This document shows positions 1 to 6,258 of a stretch of DNA of 17,413 nt, piece after piece. Each line of letters opens with the position of its first letter. Position 1 is the first letter of the stretch. Below the pieces are notes generated by a model. The model ran no database searches, was not told the DNA's origin, and saw only the letters and a program-made list of their open reading frames with translations. The DNA is taken from NCBI GenBank assembly GCA_021793055.1, contig JAJYTL010000030.1, positions 1 through 17,413 of the forward strand. Reading direction: 5' to 3'. This DNA comes from Pseudomonadota bacterium (GTDB lineage Bacteria > Pseudomonadota > Alphaproteobacteria > Ferrovibrionales > Ferrovibrionaceae). The position numbers were made by a program, and so were the translations under genes.

Positions 1-9
1 TTCCGATCT
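1..9. other. Residual Illumina adapter at the contig edge
   Basis: The first nine bases, TTCCGATCT, are identical to the 3' end of the standard Illumina adapter. The MdtB-like reading frame that crosses them reads ...NNLTL followed by RSE. In the E. coli MdtB family this place reads NNLTLMAL and continues into the TM4 segment with its Asp pair. Homology therefore stops exactly where the adapter match begins. I infer untrimmed adapter rather than genomic DNA. True genomic sequence probably starts at base 10. Confidence 0.8.
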
Positions 10-1176
10 CAGCGTCAGGTTGTTCAGGCTGAAGCCGAGCAGATACATGACCGCGAGTGTGCCGATCAGCGACAGCGGCACGGAAAGACTCGGGATGACG
101 GTGGCCCGCGCGCTTCGCAGGAACAGCAGGATCACCAGCACCACCAGCGCGACCGCGAGGCCGAGCTCGAACGAGACGTTGCGCACCGAGGCGCGGATCG
201 TCGTCGTGCGGTCGGTGACCACCGCGACGGAGATCGCGGCCGGCATCGCCGCCTGCAGTTTCGGCAGCATCGCCTTGATGCGGTCGACCACCGCGATGAC
301 ATTGGCGCCGGGCTGGCGCTGGACATTGAGGATCACCGCCGGCACGGTGTCCACCCAGGCCGCCAAATGGTCGTTCTCGGCGCCGTTCACCACCTTGGCG
401 ACGGCGGACAGGCGCACCGGCGCGCCGTTCTTGTAGGCGATGACCAGGTTCTCGTATTGCGCAGCGTTGGTCAGTCGGTCGTTGGCGTTGATGCTGTAAG
501 CGCGGGCCGGCCCGTCGAAGCTCCCCTTCGGAATGTCGACATTGGCATTGGCAATGGTGGTGCGCAGGTCGTCGATGTTGAGGCCGTAGGCGGCGAGCGC
601 CCGCGGGTCGGCCTGGATGCGCACCGCCGGCCTCTGCCCGCCCTGGATGCTGACCAGCCCGACGCCCGAGATCTGCGAGATCTTCTGCGCCAGCCGCGTG
701 TCGGCGAGGTCTTCGACCTTGGGCAGCGGCAGGGTCTTCGAGGTCAGCGCCAGGGTCAGGATCGGCGCGTCGGCCGGGTTGACCTTGGCATAGATCGGCG
801 GTGCCGGCAGGTCGGCGGGCAGCAGATTGCCGGCGGCGTTGATTGCGGCCTGGACCTCCTGCTCGGCGATATCGAGATCGAGGTCGAGGTCGAATTGCAG
901 CGTGATCACCGAGGCGCCGCCCGAGCTGGTCGAGAACATCTGCTTCAAGCCCGGCATTTCGCCGAAGGTGCGCTCCAGCGGCGCGGTCACCGACGAGGTC
1001 ATCACGTCGGGGCTGGCGCCGGGATAGAAGGTCTGCACCTGGATCGTCGGGTAATCGACCTCGGGCAGGGCGGCGAGCGGCAAGAAACGGAACGCGACGA
1101 CGCCGACCAGCATAATCGCCGCCATGAGCAGCGAGGTCGCGACCGGGCGCAGGATGAAGGGGCGGCTCGGGTTCAA
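1..1176 (-). CDS. mdtB: MdtB/MuxB-type RND multidrug efflux permease, 3' part missing
   Basis: Inner-membrane proton-driven pump of the HAE1/RND family, working with a periplasmic adaptor and an outer-membrane channel. About 389 N-terminal residues are visible out of roughly 1,040 expected. The start is TTG at 1176, giving (M)NPSRPFILRPVATSLLM; no ATG lies upstream in frame and the next ATG would remove conserved residues. A GGGAG-like site precedes it. TM1 is followed by the family signatures LPEVDYPTIQV, YPGASPDVMTS and SGGASVITLQF, then AEQEVQAAINAA and ISQISGVG. All align closely, from memory, to E. coli MdtB, and TM2-TM3 come at the end. The protein is cut just before the TM4 proton-relay Asp pair, where adapter sequence replaces the genome. 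It lies 37 bp downstream of the adaptor gene in the same direction, so the two form an operon. Confidence 0.93.
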   Translation of the reverse strand, partial: MNPSRPFILRPVATSLLMAAIMLVGVVAFRFLPLAALPEVDYPTIQVQTFYPGASPDVMTSSVTAPLERTFGEMPGLKQMFSTSSGGASVITLQFDLDLDLDIAEQEVQAAINAAGNLLPADLPAPPIYAKVNPADAPILTLALTSKTLPLPKVEDLADTRLAQKISQISGVGLVSIQGGQRPAVRIQADPRALAAYGLNIDDLRTTIANANVDIPKGSFDGPARAYSINANDRLTNAAQYENLVIAYKNGAPVRLSAVAKVVNGAENDHLAAWVDTVPAVILNVQRQPGANVIAVVDRIKAMLPKLQAAMPAAISVAVVTDRTTTIRASVRNVSFELGLAVALVVLVILLFLRSARATVIPSLSVPLSLIGTLAVMYLLGFSLNNLTLRSE

Positions 1177-1213
1177 CCCCGTTCTCCCTCGCCGCGCCGG
1201 GCCGCGCCGCCGC

Positions 1214-2476
1214 TCACGGCGCCGGGTGCCGCGCGGGCCGGCGTTGTTCGGGCGCGCCGCTCACGGCCGCGCCGCCGTTCGCGCTTCTGAGCACGATCTT
1301 AGCGCCGTTGCGAAGATTGTCGGCACCGTCGACGACGACGCGATCGCCGGGCGCGAGGCCGGCCGTGATGGCGACGCGGCCGTCCTCGCTCGGGCCGAGC
1401 GTGACCGGCCGCGCGATCACGGTCTGGTCCGGCCGCACGAGATAGACATAGGCGCCGGGTTGGCCGTGCAGGATCGCCGCCGCCGGCACCAGGGTTGCGC
1501 CGGTCACGGTTTTGACCCGAAGATGGATGTTGACGAACTGATTGGGATAAAGCGTCTCGTTCCGGTTGGCGAAATCGGCGCGCAGCTCGATCGTTCCGGT
1601 GGCGGTGTCGATCTGGTTGTTGATGGCGGAAAGGCTACCGTTCGCGAGCTTTTCCGTGCCGGCGCCGTCGTAGGCGGTGGCTTCGAGCGTGGCGCCGGTG
1701 CGAAGACGGCGCAGCACTTCCGGCAGATCGTTTTGCGGCAGGCTGAACAGAACCGAGATCGGCCGCATTTGCGTCACCACCGCGATGCCGTTGGCATCGC
1801 CCGGCGTCACGTAATTGCCGGCGTCCACCTGGCGCAGGCCGACGCGCCCGGCGATTGGCGAGACGATGTGGCAATAGGCGATGTTGAGCTTGGCGGTCTC
1901 GACCAGCGCCCGGTCGGCGGCGACGGTGCCGTCGTACTGGCGGACGAGGAATTCCTGGTCTTCGAGCTGCTGGCGGGCGATCGAATCCTGGCGCGCCAGA
2001 ACGCGATAGCGCTTGAGATTGGCCTTGGCGTCGCCGAGCAGCGCCTGATCGCGCGCGAGCTGGCCTTGCGCTTGCGCGAGCTGTGCCTCGTAGGGGCGGG
2101 CGTCGATCTCGGCCAGGGGCGCGCCCCTCGCCACCTCCTGCCCCTCCGTGAAGTCAAGCCGGACGATGGTGCCGCTGATCTGGCTGCGTACGGTCACCAT
2201 GGCGATCGGCGTCACCGTGCCGAGCGCGCGCAGGACGACGTCGATATCGCCCTTGGCCGCGGTCGCGACCACCACCGGCACCGGCCCTTCCATGGCGAAG
2301 CGGGCGCCGGGCGGCCCGCCCTTCGGGCGGCTTCCGATCCAGAACACAAGGCCGGCGACCGCGGCCCCGAGCAAAGCGATCCAGAGCGCGCGGCGCGCCG
2401 CCGACATCGGCGGGCCGGGAGGCCGCAAATGCGGCCGGTTCTCTGCCCCGGCTTGCGGGTTTGGCTTGTCATCCAT
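1214..2476 (-). CDS. mdtA: MdtA/MuxA-type RND periplasmic adaptor subunit
   Basis: Membrane fusion protein that bridges an RND pump to an outer-membrane channel. It has 420 residues, close to E. coli MdtA (415). A cytoplasmic Pro-rich start (1-28) leads into one membrane anchor (about 30-48). The first half of the lipoyl/barrel-sandwich domain (about 78-125, with VRSQISGTI and FTEGQEVARGAPLAEID) is followed by an alpha-hairpin (about 126-200). The second lipoyl half (SPIAGRVGLRQVDAGN, about 206-221) precedes the beta-barrel and the membrane-proximal domain. The ATG at 2476 has no obvious Shine-Dalgarno; the next ATG (residue 24) would still keep the anchor, so the start is not certain. The gene heads the mdtAB pair; a third gene (mdtC-like) may lie beyond the left edge. 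An 8-bp dyad at 2609-2630 upstream could be an operator. Confidence 0.93.
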   Translation of the reverse strand: MDDKPNPQAGAENRPHLRPPGPPMSAARRALWIALLGAAVAGLVFWIGSRPKGGPPGARFAMEGPVPVVVATAAKGDIDVVLRALGTVTPIAMVTVRSQISGTIVRLDFTEGQEVARGAPLAEIDARPYEAQLAQAQGQLARDQALLGDAKANLKRYRVLARQDSIARQQLEDQEFLVRQYDGTVAADRALVETAKLNIAYCHIVSPIAGRVGLRQVDAGNYVTPGDANGIAVVTQMRPISVLFSLPQNDLPEVLRRLRTGATLEATAYDGAGTEKLANGSLSAINNQIDTATGTIELRADFANRNETLYPNQFVNIHLRVKTVTGATLVPAAAILHGQPGAYVYLVRPDQTVIARPVTLGPSEDGRVAITAGLAPGDRVVVDGADNLRNGAKIVLRSANGGAAVSGAPEQRRPARHPAP

Positions 2477-2826
2477 GGCGGTGCTGCGGGCGCTGCCGCG
2501 GCCTCGGGGCTTCCCGGTGCCGCGCGAACCTCGGCCGGGCGGGCTTAAGCGCCATGACGGTCTCCCGAATTGTCCCCACGTCCCCTGCCCGAGGGCAAAA
2601 TCCCGACGCGGCCAAAGTGGGCTTTGGCCGGCGGTTTGCCGCGGTCCTGCTTAACACACGGGACGACGCCGATTTTCCTGCGAATCGCGCGCCGGCGCCA
2701 GAGGCGGATTTCGCCGCGGCCGGCGGCGGTTAAACCGTTCCTTTATGGCGCGCGACCTATCGTTGGCGCGATATTGGGCATATAGGCCTAAACCGTTTGC
2801 GGTTATTGCGCGCGCAGGAGATAAAA
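2477..2826. promoter_or_regulatory. Divergent regulatory region between mdtA and the CZB gene
   Basis: These 350 bp lie between two divergently transcribed genes and hold no convincing coding sequence. A perfect dyad of 8-bp arms, CGGCCAAA-N6-TTTGGCCG, lies at 2609-2630, about 135 bp upstream of mdtA. A smaller dyad, AACCG-N4-CGGTT, at 2791-2804 sits just upstream of the CZB ribosome-binding site. Such symmetry is typical of repressor sites, but no regulator gene is adjacent and no hexamer promoter stands out. The regulatory role is inference. Confidence 0.45.
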
Positions 2827-3123
2827 ATGTCCATACGAGAAGAAATTTCAAAGGTGGTCGGCGGCCACGGCCTGTGGAAAGGCCGGCTCGCCACGGCGAT
2901 CGAAACCGGCAAGTCCGAGTACACGCCGGAGCAGATCGACAAGGATAATCTGTGCGACCTCCGTCGTTGGCTTTATGGCACGTCGATCCCGGCCGCAGTG
3001 AAGAACCTGCCGGAATACGAAACCTGCTGTCGCCTTCGCGCGGATTTTCACAAGGAGGCGGCGAAGGTGCTGCGTCTCGCGGTCAGCGGCCACAAGCACG
3101 AGGCGCAGGAAGCCATGACCTAG
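2827..3123 (+). CDS. Stand-alone CZB (chemoreceptor zinc-binding) domain protein
   Basis: Small soluble protein of 98 residues that is essentially only a CZB domain. This domain usually sits at the C-terminus of chemoreceptors or at the N-terminus of diguanylate cyclase DgcZ, where it senses zinc or oxidants. The start ATG at 2827 is chosen because GGAG at 2817-2820 precedes it; an ATG at 2797 lacks such a site. Visible signature parts are H14-x2-W17-K18, C43 in CDLRRWLYG, and FH75KEA near the end. In DgcZ, zinc is held by one Cys and three His, the last two spaced by four residues. Here the position four before H75 is R71, so one ligand appears replaced; C67/C68 lie one helical turn further up. 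Divergent from mdtAB. Its partner is unknown; single-domain CZB proteins occur in alphaproteobacteria. Confidence 0.82.
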   Translation: MSIREEISKVVGGHGLWKGRLATAIETGKSEYTPEQIDKDNLCDLRRWLYGTSIPAAVKNLPEYETCCRLRADFHKEAAKVLRLAVSGHKHEAQEAMT

Positions 3124-3199
3124 CATAGCAAGTTCATGGACATCTCGAACGATTTGACCCTTGCCATGATGAAGTGACAGAAGGCCGCGGGCTAGCCAA

Positions 3200-3257
3200 G
3201 CCGGCGATCCGCCGGCCCCGGGGGCCGCGGCGCAAGCTTATTGTGGACTTGCGCCGC
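3200..3257 (+). other. Two strong hairpins downstream of the CZB gene
   Basis: Two perfect inverted repeats lie side by side in non-coding DNA. The first is GCCGGCG/CGCCGGC (arms 3200-3206 and 3210-3216). The second is GCGGCGCAAG/CTTGCGCCGC (arms 3227-3236 and 3248-3257, 11-nt loop). Neither is followed by a T-run. Together with the terminator at 3348-3375 they make a structured plus-strand stretch that could be the 3' UTR of the CZB message or part of a small RNA. The strand is inferred from that terminator. The full gene-free gap 3124-3422 holds nothing else I can recognise. Confidence 0.5.
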
Positions 3258-3347
3258 AGGATATCGCGGCCGCAGCCGTGGAAGTGATCAGGCGGCGCGG
3301 CGGGCGCGAATTTCCCGATGATCGCCGCGGCCGCGCGTTCCCCCGAG

Positions 3348-3375
3348 AGCCCCGCCTGGAAGGGCGGGGCTTTTT
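3348..3375 (+). terminator. Rho-independent terminator, plus strand
   Basis: A perfect 9-bp GC-rich stem AGCCCCGCC/GGCGGGGCT (3348-3356 and 3363-3371) with a 6-nt loop runs directly into TTTTT (3371-3375). The T-run is only on the plus strand, so it ends rightward transcripts. The nearest upstream plus-strand gene is the CZB gene, which stops about 225 bp earlier. Either the CZB message has a long 3' tail or a separate small RNA ends here. Confidence 0.85.
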
Positions 3376-3422
3376 CGTCCGCCCTTGCCTCCCGGCGCGA
3401 AGCGAAGCCGCCGCGGCCGGGA

Positions 3423-4238
3423 TCAGAACACGATCTGGCCGCCCAGCCCGACGCCGTAGTTGGCGCTGCCATTGGTCAGGCCCTTGTCGACGTAAAGCTG
3501 GATGCCGCTGCCGGCGGTGGTGACGTTGTAGTTCCAGGCTACGATGGCGTCGGCCGGGCCGGCGTAGCCCTTCTCTTCCGACTGCGAGCCCGAGAACATG
3601 GCGGTGACAATATTCGACCGCGCATGCGGCAGCACGTAGCTGACGCCGACGTCATAGGTCGCAATGTTGCGCAGCGCGAGACCGGCGGGCTTGCCGACGA
3701 AACGATAGCCGACGTGGGCGAACGGAAAGGCATAATCGCCGGCGCGATCGTCGAGGCCGAGACCGATTTCATAATCGTTCCGCCCCGAGCCGAGCCCCGC
3801 CGCGTGCGAGGCGGTGGCGAACTTGATCTTGGCGTAGGGCGTCAGGCTGGGCAGAAGATCGTGCCCCTTGAGCACTGTGTAGCGGCCCTCGAGCCAGGTA
3901 TCGCCGAGACCCGAGGCGGAGCGCGTCGCGGTCTGGCCGCCGCGGCTCGAGACGGCGGCGCCGCTGAGGCTCGCGCCTTGCGGCAGGTCGGTCACCGCCT
4001 CGTAAGACATCGTCAGTTTGAGGCGCAAGCGGTCCTTGCGGTACTCGATATAAGTCGGGACATAAAAAATGTTGATCGTCTTGCTTGTGCCGTAGGTGCC
4101 GGAGAAAAACGCCGGTACGCTCCCGAGGGTGATACGGGGCGCGGCTTGCGCCGCCTCGGCTTGCGCGGCCCCGGGCAACAGCGCGGCGAACGCGCCGGCG
4201 ATGGCAAGCCGGCATGCGGCCGCGAAAAATTTCTTCAT
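3423..4238 (-). CDS. Outer-membrane beta-barrel protein, probable MetA-pathway (phenol degradation) transporter-like family
   Basis: Exported protein of 271 residues. A Sec signal peptide covers residues 1-27 (MKKFF..., hydrophobic core, AQA cleavage site). The mature part has alternating polar/hydrophobic beta strands rich in Gly, Tyr and aromatic girdle residues, and ends in GGQIVF. The terminal Phe is the classic signal for outer-membrane barrel assembly. The pattern (LGDTWLEGRYTVL, SLTPYAKIKFATA, DYEIGLGLD, DVGVSYVL, GVGLGG) resembles the family once named from phenol-degradation clusters and now simply called 'transporter'; this assignment is from memory and of moderate certainty. GGGGGAAG precedes the ATG at 4238. 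It lies 163 bp downstream of the repeat-protein gene on the same strand, with a large dyad (4288-4326) in between. No substrate can be named. Confidence 0.8.
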   Translation of the reverse strand: MKKFFAAACRLAIAGAFAALLPGAAQAEAAQAAPRITLGSVPAFFSGTYGTSKTINIFYVPTYIEYRKDRLRLKLTMSYEAVTDLPQGASLSGAAVSSRGGQTATRSASGLGDTWLEGRYTVLKGHDLLPSLTPYAKIKFATASHAAGLGSGRNDYEIGLGLDDRAGDYAFPFAHVGYRFVGKPAGLALRNIATYDVGVSYVLPHARSNIVTAMFSGSQSEEKGYAGPADAIVAWNYNVTTAGSGIQLYVDKGLTNGSANYGVGLGGQIVF

Positions 4239-4287
4239 TGGTTCTTCCCCCTTGGACGAAAGTGACTCAGCTCCGACGCGGCAAACG

Positions 4288-4326
4288 GCGTCCTGCCGGA
4301 CCGAGCGTGCCGGGCTGGCAGGACGC
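4288..4326 (-). other. 10-bp inverted repeat upstream of the outer-membrane protein gene
   Basis: The arms GCGTCCTGCC (4288-4297) and GGCAGGACGC (4317-4326) are perfectly complementary around a 19-nt spacer. The dyad lies 50-88 bp upstream of the ATG at 4238, in the gap between two co-directional exported-protein genes. It could be a leader hairpin in the outer-membrane protein message or a protein-binding site. No T-run follows on the minus strand, so it is not a standard terminator for the upstream gene. Confidence 0.5.
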
Positions 4327-4401
4327 TGGCGTCCCTTTTATGTGGGCGATTGGTTTGCAGGTTGCCGGTCGTGCTTAAGTGGCCGGCCCTAAGGCTCGGG
4401 T

Positions 4402-4803
4402 TTAGTGATCCAGTTCTGGCGTGGAAATTTCCGGGCGCTGGATTTCGGGCCGCTGGATTTCAGGGGCTTCGATTTCCGGGCGCTGGATCTCGGGTCTGGT
4501 GATCTGCGGCACGGCGATCTCGGCCGTATTTACCTCGGGCGTCTCGACTTCGGGTTTGGCCACTTCCGGCGTCTCGACGTTGGGTCCTTGGACAGCAGGC
4601 CCCTCGATGTCGACGTTCGGGCCGTCGATGCTGGGACCCGTGATGCTGGGACCGCTGACCGTCGGGCCGCCGATCGTGGGTGTGACGACGGTCGTCGGCG
4701 TAGTCGTCGTCGAGCCGGCGGCGAGGGCGGGGCCGAGAAGGGCGAGATTGATGCCGAGGGTGGCGACGGTCGCGACCATCAGCCAGGTCGGGTGCTTGCG
4801 CAT
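4402..4803 (-). CDS. Secreted protein of tandem five-residue Pro-x-Ile/Val repeats
   Basis: Unrecognised protein of 133 residues. The start ATG at 4803 has AAGGAG nine bases upstream (4813-4818); an in-frame ATG at 4827 has no such site. A signal peptide (about 1-29, ending PALAA) is followed by a Thr-rich spacer. About 17 five-residue units then cover residues 46-131, each of the form x-P-[E/S/N/A/Q]-[I/V]-x. Early units are GPTVS, GPSIT, GPSID; later ones RPEIQ, RPEIE, APEIQ. One two-residue insertion (IE) breaks the phase near residue 66. A strict Pro every five residues, with a beta-branched residue two later and charge after, argues for an extended or polyproline-like rod rather than a globular fold. 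It is not the A(D/N)Lxx pentapeptide-repeat class. Periplasmic or surface location is inferred; function unknown. Confidence 0.82.
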   Translation of the reverse strand: MRKHPTWLMVATVATLGINLALLGPALAAGSTTTTPTTVVTPTIGGPTVSGPSITGPSIDGPNVDIEGPAVQGPNVETPEVAKPEVETPEVNTAEIAVPQITRPEIQRPEIEAPEIQRPEIQRPEISTPELDH

Positions 4804-5496
4804 GTCGTCAGTCTCCTTCTTGAACATTGAGGGGTCGGCCCGAAACGCGGCCGGATCGAAAGGTCCGGATTGCGCGTCGCGGCGGGTCGTGAAACCGGGC
4901 GCGGCGAGGGTGCGGGAAGCCTTGCAGGGGGCAAAACCTGAAGTCCGCCGATACGCCTAGGCGACGATTCGTATTTCCTCATTCCCGAGTTAACAGAAAG
5001 CTAAAAAAGGAAATTACAAACCTATGACAAATAGAGCAGGCCACAGATGGGTCGATATATTTAATGGCTTCGCGGAATTATCCCGATGCGGCAGTAATCT
5101 ATGTTATGGAATTTTTCCGTAGACTTGCCCGTTTGCCGATATTCGCCGCCCAATCCGCAACTTATCCGGAACGAAGTTTAGCGAAGTCCGCAGCCGTCGC
5201 GGCGGGGCAAATTTGGGGCAATTGTTGTTTGTGTTGTTTGCGGCAAATCGCTCGCTGCGCTCAAGCGGCGCAGGATACCGCTGCGTCCGCCGTGAGCTTC
5301 ATCAGCGGTCTCGCGCGCTCGCTCCCCCGCTGGGCGCCGGGGCCGCTGCTCTCCAAGCGCGCGACGAATTTGGGTCGCATCGAACCCAAATCGCGTCCGA
5401 GCGCGGTCTAGATGACGTGGTGCGTGATCTTGTGCGAAAAGCGGGCTCCGCCTTTCCGCACCATGCTCTTACCCCGGCCGGCGCCGGCCGGGCTTT
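4804..5496. other. Gene-free stretch with AT-rich core, dyads and plus-strand terminator
   Basis: No open frame here has family-like sequence or a good ribosome-binding site. The left part carries the ribosome-binding site of the repeat-protein gene. Bases about 4965-5060 are clearly AT-richer than the rest and are the likeliest place for promoters in either direction. The GC-rich right half ends in a chain of structures: a perfect 8-bp dyad ATTTGGGT/ACCCAAAT (5368-5375 and 5384-5391), a RIME-like hairpin (5432-5461) and a terminator (5473-5498). This layout fits a non-coding plus-strand transcript, but that is inference. Confidence 0.5.
5418..5468. repeat. RIME-like interspersed palindromic repeat
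   Basis: The segment reads GTGCGTGATCTTGTGCGAAAA, a short GC-rich loop, then CCTTTCCGCACCATGCTCTT. The arms 5432-5444 and 5448-5461 pair with one mismatch and one bulge. From memory this layout (TGATCTT, a GAAAA arm, a TTTCC arm, then CATGCTCT) closely matches a short palindrome scattered between genes in Rhizobium-type genomes. Only one copy is visible in this window, so its repetitive nature is inferred from resemblance. Confidence 0.55.
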
Positions 5497-5498
5497 TT
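5473..5498 (+). terminator. Strong rho-independent terminator, plus strand
   Basis: A 20-bp perfect palindrome made only of G and C (5473-5492) is followed by CTTTTT (5493-5498). The T-run exists only on the plus strand. The opposite-strand hypothetical gene ends inside this T-run, which supplies its TAA stop. There is no recognisable plus-strand gene upstream for several hundred bases. Confidence 0.8.
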
Positions 5499-5784
5499 AC
5501 TGCACCGGCTGCCACTCGGGCGCGTTGATCTGGAAGCACCGGGCGAGATACACGTCTCGCGGCCCCATGCCGCCTTGGCGGCGCCACCACTGGGCGTTCT
5601 TGAGGCAGAGCGTCTTGTCGGTTGAATAGGCAAAGCCGCCGAAAGGCCGCTCGGCTTCCGAGGGCACGAGCGGGCCGGTCATGACGCGGCACTGCCCCGC
5701 CGCGAGCTGCCGCCAGTCCTGTGGCATGGTCGGCAGCGCTTGAGCCACTGCACCATGCATACATGCGATCACGGCGTAGATCAT
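5497..5784 (-). CDS. Small exported hypothetical protein, four cysteines
   Basis: 95 residues, not recognised. The N-terminus MIYAVIACMHGAVAQA is a short signal-peptide-like segment ending in an AQA cleavage motif. The mature part contains three further Cys (C32, C60, C83) and many Trp (including EWQPVQ at the end), which fits a small disulfide-bonded periplasmic protein. An in-frame TAA lies four codons before the ATG, so the ATG at 5784 is the first possible start. It has no Shine-Dalgarno; instead a -10-like TAAGAT at 5791-5796 puts +1 on the A of the ATG. The gene stands alone between the plus-strand terminator and tRNA-Lys. Coding status rests on the signal peptide and composition rather than on a known family. 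Confidence 0.6.
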   Translation of the reverse strand: MIYAVIACMHGAVAQALPTMPQDWRQLAAGQCRVMTGPLVPSEAERPFGGFAYSTDKTLCLKNAQWWRRQGGMGPRDVYLARCFQINAPEWQPVQ

Positions 5785-5790
5785 GCCGAT

Positions 5791-5819
5791 ATCTTAGCGA
5801 AGAGCGGGGCGTTCGCGAA
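5791..5819 (-). promoter_or_regulatory. Possible promoter for a leaderless message
   Basis: On the minus strand TTCGCG (5814-5819), a 17-bp spacer and TAAGAT (5791-5796) form a moderate sigma70-like pair. The standard distance from the -10 box places transcription start exactly at base 5784, the A of the ATG. The absence of any ribosome-binding site fits. The -35 match is weak. Confidence 0.4.
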
Positions 5820-5951
5820 GGGGCTCGGCCGAGCGATCCGGTCAATCCCGGCCGCGCCAAGCAGGCGCGGCGCGCCACGAAGCTCCCGGCCGGGCCGGCC
5901 GGGCGGTTTCCTTGGCTTCGGGGCCTCTCTCGACCAAGGCATTGTATTAAT

Positions 5952-6027
5952 TGGTGTGCCCGCAGGGATTCGAACCCTGGACCCCGTGATTAAAAGTCAC
6001 GTGCTCTACCAGCTGAGCTACGGGCAC
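5952..6027 (-). tRNA. tRNA-Lys (anticodon UUU)
   Basis: 76 bases with encoded CCA. The acceptor arm GTGCCCG/CGGGCAC (6021-6027 with 5956-5962), the D-arm GTAGCTCAGCTGGTAGAGCA, the anticodon stem CGTGA/TCACG with loop CTTTTAA and the T-arm with GGTTCGAATCC are all present. The anticodon TTT is at 5992-5994. The discriminator base is A, followed by CCA at 5952-5954. It is preceded by its own strong promoter. Confidence 0.97.
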
Positions 6028-6041
6028 CCGACGCGGGGCTG

Positions 6042-6070
6042 AACATAGGCGGCGCTCCGGAAGGCGTCAA
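6042..6070 (-). promoter_or_regulatory. Sigma70-type promoter of tRNA-Lys
   Basis: On the minus strand TTGACG (6065-6070) is separated by exactly 17 bp from TATGTT (6042-6047). This is a near-consensus housekeeping promoter, with an expected start about 8 nt upstream of the mature tRNA 5' end at 6027. The rest of the gap 6028-6258 shows nothing further apart from the ribosome-binding site of the next plus-strand gene. Confidence 0.8.
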
Positions 6071-6258
6071 CGATCGCGCTCGGCCGGCCGCGACGCGATT
6101 GGCGCCGCGCGAATCGGCTCGACTCGGGCTTTGGCGCGACGTAGCCTTGAGCGACCGGCGGCGATGATGGCATGGGCTCCCGCCGGCTGAGAGAGGCGCA
6201 GGCCTCCCCGAGCAGAGGTCGCGCGCGCTCCCGCTCCCCCCTTAACGGAGGCGCGACC

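Noticed and set aside
367..2548. Long plus-strand open frames opposite mdtB and mdtA
   Set aside because: They are antisense shadows of GC-rich coding DNA: repetitive Arg/Gly/Asp composition and no family motifs.
5064..5411. 115-codon plus-strand frame as a possible gene
   Set aside because: No ribosome-binding site or recognisable pattern, and its right part is made of dyads and repeat-like sequence.
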